A DNA stretch of 64,000 nucleotides from Pleomorphochaeta sp963678575 (GTDB taxonomy: Bacteria; Spirochaetota; Spirochaetia; Sphaerochaetales; Sphaerochaetaceae), in assembly GCA_963678575.2 (NCBI GenBank), contig CAXXHV010000002.1, positions 496,001 to 560,000 on the forward strand. Direction: 5' to 3'. Shown piece by piece: positions 1 to 7,651 of the stretch. The notes under the pieces are model-generated. The model searched no databases and had not been told where the DNA came from. It saw nothing but the letters and a program-made list of their open reading frames with translations. Positions within the stretch are counted from its first letter, which is position 1, and each line of letters begins with the position of its first letter. A program made the position numbers and the translations under genes.

Positions 1-2
1 AT

Positions 3-2978
3 TTTGAAAGTGGGAAAGCAGAATATTTGCAACTTGATATTTTGTCCCAGATTAATGATTTTAAAGATTCAATTATTATTACCCATTTAAGAGCTTTTGC
101 TTCACAAGTTATTTCTCAAAAAGCTTTATCTAATACTTCTTTTACTTTAAAGCTTAATGATAAGTTTGAACCGAGTAAATATGCTCAAGTATTCAGTGAA
201 GCCGGTTATACAAGAGTCCCTAGTACTACTATGCCTGGAGAATTTACTTTAAGGGGTGAAGTAATTGATATTTATCCATTTTCTTTCGAAGATCCTATTA
301 GAGTATATGCAAATTGGGATGAAATAGAAAAAATATCAATATTTGATCCTCTTACTCAAGAAACAATAAAAAATATAAATAAAACTAGTATTTCTTTATT
401 AAAAGAAGATGCCACAGATTTAGAATTTTCAAAGATAGATTCTTATTTTAAAGATGATGATTTTTTCTGTTTTGTTGGAGATGTAAGATTAAATACAAGT
501 TATAAAAGTCTTTTAGCTGAAGCAAAAGGTTTATATAGAGAAGCTTATCATAAAGATAAAAATGTTGAATCATATGAAAAAATATTATTTGATTACCCTT
601 CATTTTTTACTCAAGTTAAAAATAAACTTACTGTAGTTGATATAATAAACGAAGAAAACAAGGCTTATAGTTTTGATGTAGAAGGTCCTCGTTCCTATTT
701 TGGAGATTTTACAAGACTCAAAGGTGAATTAAAAACAATGTTTGAGTCAAATTGGGATGTATATATTTTTACTAGTAACCCAATTCAAAAACAAAGACTT
801 ACTCAAATGCTTAAAGATTTTAATAGAATTAAGTATATGGATTATGAAATATCAAGTGGCTTTTCAATCCCATCCATACAGTTGATTGCTTTTTGTGAAT
901 CTGAAATATTTGGAAGAAGAAAACAAGTTATAAAAACACTTCAACATACAAAAAGTTCACCGTTAGATTCTTTTGTTGATTTAAATGAAGGGGATTACGT
1001 TGTTCATGTAAATTATGGTGTTGGTCAATTTATTAAAATTGATAGAGTTAAATCTTTTGACAGGGAAAGAGATTATATTAAAATCGCGTATGCTAATGGC
1101 GATAATATTTATGTTCCTATTGAACAAGCTAATTTAGTTCAAAGATATATTGGCTCCTCATCTGGTAAACCGACGCTAGATAAAATTGGTTCAGCTGTTT
1201 GGGAAAAAAAGAAAGCTAAAGCAAGAGTAAATGCTGAAAAATTAGCAAAGTATTTAATTGAACTTTATGCAAAGAGAAATGAAGCAATAGGTTTTCCTTT
1301 TGATAAAGATAATGATATGCAACTTCAATTTGAAGCTTTATTTCCTTATCAAGAAACTTCAGATCAATTACAATGTATTGATGAGATAAAACTTGATATG
1401 GAAAGCAATAGTGTTATGGATAGGCTTGTTTGTGGAGATGTTGGTTTTGGTAAAACTGAAATTGCATTTAGAGCTGCATTTAAAGCGGTATTAAGTAATA
1501 AACAAGTTGCATTTCTAGCTCCTACTACTATCTTAGCTGAACAACATTATAATAATTTTCTTGAGAGAATAAAAGATTTTCCAGTTAGTGTAGGATTGCT
1601 ATCAAGGGTTATTTCAAAAAAAGAGCAAAAAAAAGTATTATTGTCTTTAATTGATGGTAAAATTGATGTTTTATTTGGAACTCATAGAATTCTTCAAAAG
1701 GATATCATTTATAAAGATTTAGGCCTGCTGATTATTGATGAAGAACAACGATTTGGCGTAAAAGATAAAGAAAAAATTAAGAATATGCGAAATAGTATTG
1801 ATAGTTTAGCATTATCAGCAACTCCAATACCAAGGACGTTATATATGTCTCTTTTGAAAATAAGAGATATGTCTTTATTATCAACTCCGCCAATATCAAG
1901 ACATCCAATTACAACAAAAATCTTAGAATTCGATATTAATTTAGTTGTAGAATCAATCAGAAAAGAATTATCAAGAGGTGGACAGGTTTTCTATCTTCAT
2001 AATAGAATTGAATCTTTAGACGCTGTTGTTAAGATGTTAAGTCAATTAATGCCTGAAGTAATAATTGAATCAGCACATGGACAAATGAATCCAAAGGATT
2101 TAGAAGATACTATGCGAAGATTTGTTCATGAAGGTATTCAAGTTCTTGTTTCTACCACAATTATAGAAAATGGTATTGATATACCCAATGTAAATACTAT
2201 TATAATTGATAGAGCTGATATGTACGGGATTGCTCAACTGTATCAACTAAGAGGGCGAGTAGGTCGTTCAGATAATAAAGCCTATGCCTATCTTTTCTAT
2301 CCGCCTGATAAAGCCTTAAGTGAAATAGCTGTAAAAAGATTAAAAACAATTGGTGAAAATACAGGGCTTGGAGCGGGGTTCAAAGTCTCAATGAGAGATA
2401 TGGAAATTAGAGGTGCTGGAAATCTTTTAGGTAAAGAACAAAGTGGACAACTAGCTTCTGTTGGACTTGATATGTATATTAGAATTTTAGATGAAACAAT
2501 TAATGAGTTGAGATCAACAAATAAAGAAGAATTAGAACAAGAAGTATTCTTAGAACTAGATTATACTGGATTTATTCCTGATGATTATATTAGTGAACCT
2601 TCTGTTAAATTTGAAGTATATAAAAAGATTGCTACAGTTAATACTGAAACAGAATTGGATATGTTAAATAGTGAATTAACTGATAGATTTGGAGAAATGC
2701 CAGAAGAAGTTAGTAATTTAATACATATTGCAGAATTAAAAATAGTTTGTAGAAAATTAAAAATTATTCATCTTAGTGAAAGAAAAGGAAATGTTTTAGC
2801 AAAATTCAGAGCAATTAAATATATAAATGGTGAAAAATTGTTGAGATTGCTTCCTTATAGCAATGGAGCTGTTAGCTATGATACAAAGAGACCTGAGTAC
2901 ATCAAATTAAAAACTCAAGCAATTTCATTAAAAGACAAAAGTCTATTTATTTTAGAAATGCTTCAGAGATTATTGTAG
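3..2978 (+). CDS. mfd: Transcription-repair coupling factor Mfd (5'-truncated by window edge)
   Basis: Mfd is the ATP-dependent translocase that dislodges stalled RNA polymerase and recruits UvrA to transcription-blocking lesions. The reading frame is open to the window edge, so the N-terminal part of the UvrB-like module is missing: about 992 residues are visible against roughly 1150 in the family. Counting from the TTG at 27, a CarD-like RNA polymerase interaction domain (GDYVVHVNYGVGQF) lies near residues 320-390. The superfamily 2 motor follows with Walker A GDVGFGKTE near 470, DEEQ near 571 and SATPIPRTLY just after it. The second RecA fold has the QLRGRVGRS motif and the TRCF C-terminal domain closes the protein. 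trmB starts 9 nt after the stop and is probably co-transcribed. There are no frameshifts in the visible part. Confidence 0.97.
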   Translation, partial: FESGKAEYLQLDILSQINDFKDSIIITHLRAFASQVISQKALSNTSFTLKLNDKFEPSKYAQVFSEAGYTRVPSTTMPGEFTLRGEVIDIYPFSFEDPIRVYANWDEIEKISIFDPLTQETIKNINKTSISLLKEDATDLEFSKIDSYFKDDDFFCFVGDVRLNTSYKSLLAEAKGLYREAYHKDKNVESYEKILFDYPSFFTQVKNKLTVVDIINEENKAYSFDVEGPRSYFGDFTRLKGELKTMFESNWDVYIFTSNPIQKQRLTQMLKDFNRIKYMDYEISSGFSIPSIQLIAFCESEIFGRRKQVIKTLQHTKSSPLDSFVDLNEGDYVVHVNYGVGQFIKIDRVKSFDRERDYIKIAYANGDNIYVPIEQANLVQRYIGSSSGKPTLDKIGSAVWEKKKAKARVNAEKLAKYLIELYAKRNEAIGFPFDKDNDMQLQFEALFPYQETSDQLQCIDEIKLDMESNSVMDRLVCGDVGFGKTEIAFRAAFKAVLSNKQVAFLAPTTILAEQHYNNFLERIKDFPVSVGLLSRVISKKEQKKVLLSLIDGKIDVLFGTHRILQKDIIYKDLGLLIIDEEQRFGVKDKEKIKNMRNSIDSLALSATPIPRTLYMSLLKIRDMSLLSTPPISRHPITTKILEFDINLVVESIRKELSRGGQVFYLHNRIESLDAVVKMLSQLMPEVIIESAHGQMNPKDLEDTMRRFVHEGIQVLVSTTIIENGIDIPNVNTIIIDRADMYGIAQLYQLRGRVGRSDNKAYAYLFYPPDKALSEIAVKRLKTIGENTGLGAGFKVSMRDMEIRGAGNLLGKEQSGQLASVGLDMYIRILDETINELRSTNKEELEQEVFLELDYTGFIPDDYISEPSVKFEVYKKIATVNTETELDMLNSELTDRFGEMPEEVSNLIHIAELKIVCRKLKIIHLSERKGNVLAKFRAIKYINGEKLLRLLPYSNGAVSYDTKRPEYIKLKTQAISLKDKSLFILEMLQRLL

Positions 2979-2987
2979 GGGAAAGAC

Positions 2988-3728
2988 ATGAAAGAAAAAG
3001 CACAATCAATATATAGTGAATATCCAGAATTAGCTATTGTTGAAAAAAAAGATAACAGTGAAGAAAAAAGAGAAGTTCATTCATTTGTATTGAGAACAAA
3101 TAAATTACATACTTTTCAACTTGATGCTGTGAAAAATTATTATGAACATTATTCAATACGATACAAAGAAGAATTATTAGATTTTAAGAAAATTTTTAAT
3201 AATGATAAACCCGTTGTTATTGAAATTGGTTTTGGAACTGGAGAATCTACTTCTCGAATAGCCAAAGATAGAGATGAATATAATTACTTAGCTATTGAGG
3301 TTTTTTTAAATGGTTATACTAAATTATTATCAGTAGTTGGCGATGAGAAAATTGAAAATGTTAGATTAATGCGATTTGATGCTGTAGCAGTATTGAATGA
3401 TATGATTAAAGATAATTCAATTGCCGGCTTTCATATATTTTTTGCAGACCCTTGGCCAAAGAAAAAACACCACAAGAGAAGGCTGATTCAATTACCATTT
3501 ACTAATTTGCTATCAAAAAAATTAATGAAAGGTGGTTATATTTATTGTGTGACTGACTGGAGTGATTATGCAAATCAAATGCTTGATGTTTTAAGAGAAA
3601 CAGATAATATGGAAAACCCATATGATGGTTTTGCCCCTAGTAGAGACTGGAGACCAAAAACTAAATATGAGAGAAGAGGTGTGAAATTAGATTACACTAT
3701 CAATGAAATTTGGTTTGAAAAAAAATAA
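2988..3728 (+). CDS. trmB: tRNA (guanine-N7-)-methyltransferase TrmB
   Basis: This enzyme uses S-adenosylmethionine to make m7G46 in the variable loop of tRNA. The 246-aa protein has a class I methyltransferase fold with the SAM-binding IEIGFGTGEST near residue 77. The family signature FADPWPKKKHHKRRL lies near 151, with a downstream TDW motif and a C-terminal TKYERRG segment that is typical of TrmB. A GGGGAAAG ribosome-binding site lies between the mfd stop and the ATG, so the two genes look like one transcript. The N-terminal 45 residues before the fold are charged and less conserved. A hairpin follows the stop codon. The identification rests on the conserved motifs and full family length. 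Confidence 0.96.
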   Translation: MKEKAQSIYSEYPELAIVEKKDNSEEKREVHSFVLRTNKLHTFQLDAVKNYYEHYSIRYKEELLDFKKIFNNDKPVVIEIGFGTGESTSRIAKDRDEYNYLAIEVFLNGYTKLLSVVGDEKIENVRLMRFDAVAVLNDMIKDNSIAGFHIFFADPWPKKKHHKRRLIQLPFTNLLSKKLMKGGYIYCVTDWSDYANQMLDVLRETDNMENPYDGFAPSRDWRPKTKYERRGVKLDYTINEIWFEKK

Positions 3729-3733
3729 ATAAA

Positions 3734-3784
3734 AACTTCCCAAGCTTTTTCGTAATATAATTAATTTGCTTAGGAAGTTTTTTT
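3734..3784. terminator. Bidirectional terminator between trmB and the GNAT gene
   Basis: AAAACTTCCCAAGC is followed by a loop and GCTTAGGAAGTTTTTTT, forming a 14-bp stem with one mismatch. It has an A-run on the left and a T-run on the right, so it can end both the plus-strand mfd-trmB transcript and the convergent minus-strand transcript. Confidence 0.85.
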
Positions 3785-3802
3785 ATATATTATTATTTAT
3801 AT

Positions 3803-4102
3803 TTATAGTTTACATCTAGGTCCATCTTCAGGCATTTTTGCTCCTGATAAATAACTTTTGTTTTTAAGATACCAAGTATTAGCATATGAACAATAAGGAA
3901 CGACAGTAATTTTCTTTTCCAAAAAATAATCTGCAGCAAATTTCATAATTTTACCTGCAACGCCTTGTCCTCTTAATTGTGGATCAACAAATACTTTTTC
4001 AAAAACGACAAGTCCATCTGGTGTGAAATCTAAATCAATATATGCTAGTTCTTTATTGTCTAAAATGTAATTTATTTTTTTTTCTTCAACATTAAAAATC
4101 AT
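3803..4102 (-). CDS. Small GNAT-fold N-acetyltransferase (YjdJ/NATD1-like)
   Basis: This 99-aa protein matches the short GNAT family (Gcn5-related, YjdJ/NATD1 type). It has an N-terminal beta strand pair, the acetyl-CoA-binding loop VDPQLRGQGVAGKIMKFA (the Q/RxxGxG/A motif) near residues 40-57, and the C-terminal VVPYCSYANTWY characteristic of the subfamily. The substrate is unknown; members are assumed to acetylate small molecules or proteins. Codon use matches its neighbours. An AAGGAGATATT ribosome-binding site precedes the ATG. It ends at a bidirectional hairpin shared with trmB and is followed on its 5' side by the RRM gene on the same strand, about 95 nt away. Confidence 0.8.
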   Translation of the reverse strand: MIFNVEEKKINYILDNKELAYIDLDFTPDGLVVFEKVFVDPQLRGQGVAGKIMKFAADYFLEKKITVVPYCSYANTWYLKNKSYLSGAKMPEDGPRCKL

Positions 4103-4197
4103 AAAAAATATCTCCTTGTTTTAAGAATAATAATATTCGTAAAATAAAACAAGTGAGATATTTAATTATCGTATGGTTTTATATTTGATAATAAAAA

Positions 4198-4494
4198 TTA
4201 TCTTCTATAACCACCACGGTTATTATTTCTAGGATTGTTTGTACGTGGTTTTGAAACTGCTTCATTAACACGTATGTTTCTTTCTAAAAATTCTGAGCCA
4301 TCTAATTGTGAGATTGCTGCACTTGCTGAATCGTCATCTTCTAATTCAACGAATGCAAATCCTTTTGATCTTTGAGTTTCTCTATCAACAATGATGTTAG
4401 AGCTGATAACTGTTCCAAATTGACCAAAAAGATCAGTTAATTGATCTTCGGTTGTTCTGTAGTTTAAATTACCTACATAAAGTTTTTTTGACAT
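4198..4494 (-). CDS. RRM-domain RNA-binding protein
   Basis: The 98-aa protein is a single RNA recognition motif followed by an Asn/Arg/Gly-rich tail (PRNNNRGGYRR). RNP2 (KLYVGNL) is at residues 4-10 and RNP1 (KGFAFVEL) near 44-51, with the expected aromatic residues for RNA stacking. Small bacterial RRM proteins of this type occur in cyanobacteria, spirochaetes and others, often cold-induced, and are thought to act as RNA chaperones. An AAGGACG ribosome-binding site precedes the ATG. A strong promoter lies about 145 nt upstream, leaving a long untranslated leader that may carry regulation. The target RNAs cannot be inferred. Confidence 0.93.
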   Translation of the reverse strand: MSKKLYVGNLNYRTTEDQLTDLFGQFGTVISSNIIVDRETQRSKGFAFVELEDDDSASAAISQLDGSEFLERNIRVNEAVSKPRTNNPRNNNRGGYRR

Positions 4495-4636
4495 AAATTA
4501 CGTCCTTATAGAAATTTTTGCTATTAAGCAGTATTGCTAATTCAACCAACTATTCTTCTTTCCCATTCTAAACCATAGTTGATAGTAAGAGACGTAATCA
4601 GACATTTCATTAATAATACTTTCAATTCGCAATATC

Positions 4637-4665
4637 ATGCTACAATTAGGTGATTATATTGTCAA
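4637..4665 (-). promoter_or_regulatory. Sigma-70-type promoter of the RRM gene with a ~135-nt leader
   Basis: On the minus strand TTGACA (4660-4665) is followed after exactly 17 nt by TAGCAT (4637-4642). Transcription would start near 4630 and give a 5' leader of about 135 nt. That leader holds a CAACTAT/ATAGTTG hairpin with a 21-nt purine-rich loop. The rest of the 469-nt gap (4666-4911) is AT-rich with no supported gene. Confidence 0.7.
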
Positions 4666-4911
4666 TAACAAAAATTAAAAATTTGCTAACTATTTTGTTA
4701 TTCTTCATTTAAGGCATTGTTTTAGCTATTTTTATTATAATTATTTTACAAACAAAGAGAAAAATTGCATTATTTTCACAATAGACAAATGTTTTTTGAA
4801 TAAAAATATTAATTATATTGTTAAAATATCATTTTTTAATAATATAAATAGAGTATAAATTTCACATAAAATGTTTTCTTTGTATAAAAAAGTATTTTGT
4901 CTAAATAAAAT

Positions 4912-4940
4912 GGACCATTACATTTTGTCTGTAATGGTCC
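4912..4940 (-). terminator. Terminator of the EF-G-II gene
   Basis: A perfect 11-bp stem, GGACCATTACA / TGTAATGGTCC, encloses a 7-nt loop and is followed on the minus strand by a T-rich tract. It lies 23 nt after the stop codon of the EF-G-like gene. Confidence 0.85.
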
Positions 4941-4963
4941 CAAATTAAATCTCCAAAATATTT

Positions 4964-7036
4964 CTATTCTTCTTTCGAAGAAGCCTCGATTACTAAATCA
5001 GCATTTCTTCCGTTTAATGGTTCGTAATGAGAAAATTCAATTTCAAAACTACCTGTACCAGAAGTCATACTCTTTAAATCAATTGCATAGTTTAGCATTT
5101 CACTTTGAGGGACTTGTGCATTTACTTCTTGTAATTGTCCAAATTCATTTTGTCCTGTAACTCTACCTCTTTTGCTTGATAAATCAGATAAAATATCACC
5201 GAGATATTGGTTTTCAACAAAAACTTTTACATTCATAAATGGTTCTAATAAAGATACACTAGCTTTTGATAAAGCTAAATCTAGGGCTCCTTTTGCTGCT
5301 AATTTAAAAGCCATTTCAGAAGAATCAACTGGATGCTCTTTACCATCAACGAGGGTAATTCCAATATCTACAAGAGGATATTTTGCTAAATAGCCTTCTA
5401 GCATTCTTTCGTGTAATCCTTTTTCAATTCCAGGGATATATCCCTTTGAAACAGAACCCCCTTTAATAGCATTAGTAAATGAATATTCTAATCCTCTTTC
5501 AATTGGTTCAATTTCAATTAGTACTTTTCCATATTGACCATGTCCACCACTTTGCTTTTTGTGAGCATATTCAACTATACCACTTTTTTTACTAATGGTT
5601 TCTCTATAAGCAATTTTAGGAAGTTTGGTATGAATTTGAATTTTTTGTTTTTCTGATATTTTATCTAAAATCATTTGAAGATGTACATCTCCCATACCTT
5701 TAATTACAGATTCTTTTGTTTCTTCATTGTATTTGGTTTGGAAAGTTAAATCTTCTTCACATATTTTATGTAAAGCTTCATTTAATTTATCTCCACTTTT
5801 CTTATCATCTGTTGATATTGCTAATGAATATATCGGATTGGGAAGGGAAAGTGGTTTAAAAGTAAATTTTTGATTATTAGGATTCTCTAATAAAGTACAG
5901 TTTGTAAAGGCAATACTGCTTTTAGCAAATATTCCAATACCTCCTGCGGTTAAAGAATCAGTTTCAATGATTTTTTTACCAACAGATCTATATAATTTAC
6001 CAATTTTTTCTTTCTTTTTTAACTCTGGATTGTATAATTCCATATCTGGTTTTAAATGACCTGAAGCAACTTTGATATAACTCAACTTTCCACTAAACTG
6101 GTCTATTGTTGTTTTAAATACATAAGCTGATGCATCGCCATCTTCGCTGATTAGCATGTCATGATGTTCACCATCTTCAGTGTTTGTCCATTCAACATGT
6201 CCAACAGGAGAAGGGAAATTATGTGCTATGAAATTAAGTAATGATGAAATACCACTGCCTTTTATGGATGAACCACAAAATACTGGTACAACACGATTAT
6301 TTGATAAGCCTTCTCTCAATCCTCTTCTGATATCCTCGGCATCTAATGTGCCTTCTTCAAAATATTTTTCAATTAAATCATCTGCTCCTTCAGCAGCGTA
6401 TTCAATAAGTTGTTCTCTATAAGTGTCTTCATATTCCTTAAATTCATCTGGAATAGGTGCACAAGTTTCTTTGTTTTTTTCATCATAGAAATATGCTTGG
6501 TCTTCAATTAGGTTTATTATACCTTTGAAATTTTCTCCATTTCCCATTGGGATAAATGTTGGAACAAAAGTAGCATCAAAATGTTCTCTTAAATTATTAA
6601 TAACATTTGTAAAACTTGCTCTATCTTTGTCCATTTTATTAATAAAAATAGCACGAGGTTTATTTCGGTTGTCTAATCTACGCCAAAGTTTTATTGTTTC
6701 GATTTGAGCCCCATCTACAGCATCAACAATCATTAATGAAGCTTCTGTTGCTCTAAAGCCACAAATTGCCTCTCCGATGAATCCTGAATAACCGGGAGTA
6801 TCGAGGATGTTGAGACATTTTTCTTGCCAATCTAGATGGGAAAGACTGGTGTGGATAGAAATTTTCTTTTTTATTTCTTCCTCTGTAAAGTCGCTTGTAG
6901 TTTTTCCGCTTTCAATGGTTTCTACCTTTGGAATAACTCCGCTACAATAGAGCATTTGCTCTGTTAACGAGGTTTTTCCGGTACCATTGTGCCCCACAAT
7001 TGCGACATTTCTTAAATCAGTACTGGTGACGCTCAT
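4964..7036 (-). CDS. EF-G-like GTPase, EF-G-II (FusA2) type
   Basis: The 690-aa protein is a full-length elongation factor G paralogue. The G domain has GHNGTGKT (G1, residues 15-22), DTPGY (G3, near 79), and NKMD (G4, near 133). Domains II to V follow, ending with the ribosome-contacting G-G-H-G-Q-Y-G-K loop of domain IV and a C-terminal domain V. The G1 sequence HNGTGKTSLTE and the switch region TSDFTEEEIKKKISI are those of the EF-G-II/FusA2 branch rather than of canonical EF-G (AHIDAGKTT). Members of that branch bind the ribosome but their role is poorly settled. A strong AAGGAGGAATT site precedes the ATG, and it has its own promoter and terminator, so it is separable from the EF-G gene 600 bp upstream. 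Confidence 0.93.
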   Translation of the reverse strand: MSVTSTDLRNVAIVGHNGTGKTSLTEQMLYCSGVIPKVETIESGKTTSDFTEEEIKKKISIHTSLSHLDWQEKCLNILDTPGYSGFIGEAICGFRATEASLMIVDAVDGAQIETIKLWRRLDNRNKPRAIFINKMDKDRASFTNVINNLREHFDATFVPTFIPMGNGENFKGIINLIEDQAYFYDEKNKETCAPIPDEFKEYEDTYREQLIEYAAEGADDLIEKYFEEGTLDAEDIRRGLREGLSNNRVVPVFCGSSIKGSGISSLLNFIAHNFPSPVGHVEWTNTEDGEHHDMLISEDGDASAYVFKTTIDQFSGKLSYIKVASGHLKPDMELYNPELKKKEKIGKLYRSVGKKIIETDSLTAGGIGIFAKSSIAFTNCTLLENPNNQKFTFKPLSLPNPIYSLAISTDDKKSGDKLNEALHKICEEDLTFQTKYNEETKESVIKGMGDVHLQMILDKISEKQKIQIHTKLPKIAYRETISKKSGIVEYAHKKQSGGHGQYGKVLIEIEPIERGLEYSFTNAIKGGSVSKGYIPGIEKGLHERMLEGYLAKYPLVDIGITLVDGKEHPVDSSEMAFKLAAKGALDLALSKASVSLLEPFMNVKVFVENQYLGDILSDLSSKRGRVTGQNEFGQLQEVNAQVPQSEMLNYAIDLKSMTSGTGSFEIEFSHYEPLNGRNADLVIEASSKEE

Positions 7037-7081
7037 AATTCCTCCTTATGCTTTTTTCAAAGCTATTTGCGTATTTCTTAT

Positions 7082-7110
7082 ATGTTAAGCCTCCAAAAGG
7101 TATATGTCAA
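7082..7110 (-). promoter_or_regulatory. Promoter of the EF-G-II gene
   Basis: On the minus strand TTGACA (7105-7110) and TAACAT (7082-7087) are separated by 17 nt. They lie about 45 nt before the ATG and downstream of the terminator of the XRE gene, so this gene is transcribed independently. Confidence 0.7.
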
Positions 7111-7182
7111 ATTATTTATTTAATAATTGACAGTCTGAAAAAATATAAATAAGAGGTAAAATGATTGCTAAATATGCAAAAA

Positions 7183-7207
7183 AAACCTACTAAAAAATAG
7201 TAGGTTT
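7183..7207 (-). terminator. Terminator of the fusA-XRE transcript
   Basis: A 10-bp perfect stem AAACCTACTA / TAGTAGGTTT with a 5-nt loop is followed on the minus strand by a run of Ts. It lies about 95 nt past the stop of the XRE gene. Confidence 0.85.
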
Positions 7208-7301
7208 TAGTTTTAATAGAATAAAAATTAGAATTAAACAAAAATTTGAATATATTAAAATTATTAATTTAAAAATATTGTTATCCAATAATAGTTTATA
7301 G

Positions 7302-7625
7302 TTAAAATTTATTTTTGATAAAATTATCTATAGAATTAATAATTTCATTTTTTAACTCGAAAGTTAGTTTTTCTTTTTCTGTTGAGTTTATATTAATTTT
7401 TTCACTGTTTTGACAGAAAAATGTCCAAACAGGAGCTTCTAATACATTTGATAATTTTTCAATTGTAGAAAAAGAAGGAGCTTTTCTGCCACTTTCTATT
7501 TCAGTTATAAAAGATGTAGAAACATTAATTTTATTAGCTAAATCAGCTTGAGTTAATTTAAAAACTTTTCGCCTATTCTTTAAGTTTAAAGCAAACAATT
7601 CTTTAAGGTTCTGTTCTTTATCCAT
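7302..7625 (-). CDS. XRE/Cro-family helix-turn-helix regulator
   Basis: The 107-aa protein carries one XRE-type HTH domain at about residues 13-68: RRKVFKLTQADLANKINVS, the recognition helix region TSFITEIESGRK, and PSFSTIEKLSNVL, the usual closing helix. The C-terminal 35 residues are charged and predicted helical and could mediate dimerisation. It starts 26 nt after the stop of the EF-G gene on the same strand with no terminator between, so it probably shares that transcript. Whether it controls the EF-G genes or something elsewhere cannot be told. XRE genes are common on mobile elements, but nothing else here suggests transfer. Confidence 0.88.
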   Translation of the reverse strand: MDKEQNLKELFALNLKNRRKVFKLTQADLANKINVSTSFITEIESGRKAPSFSTIEKLSNVLEAPVWTFFCQNSEKININSTEKEKLTFELKNEIINSIDNFIKNKF

Positions 7626-7651
7626 TAATTATTCCTTGTTTAATTAATTTA

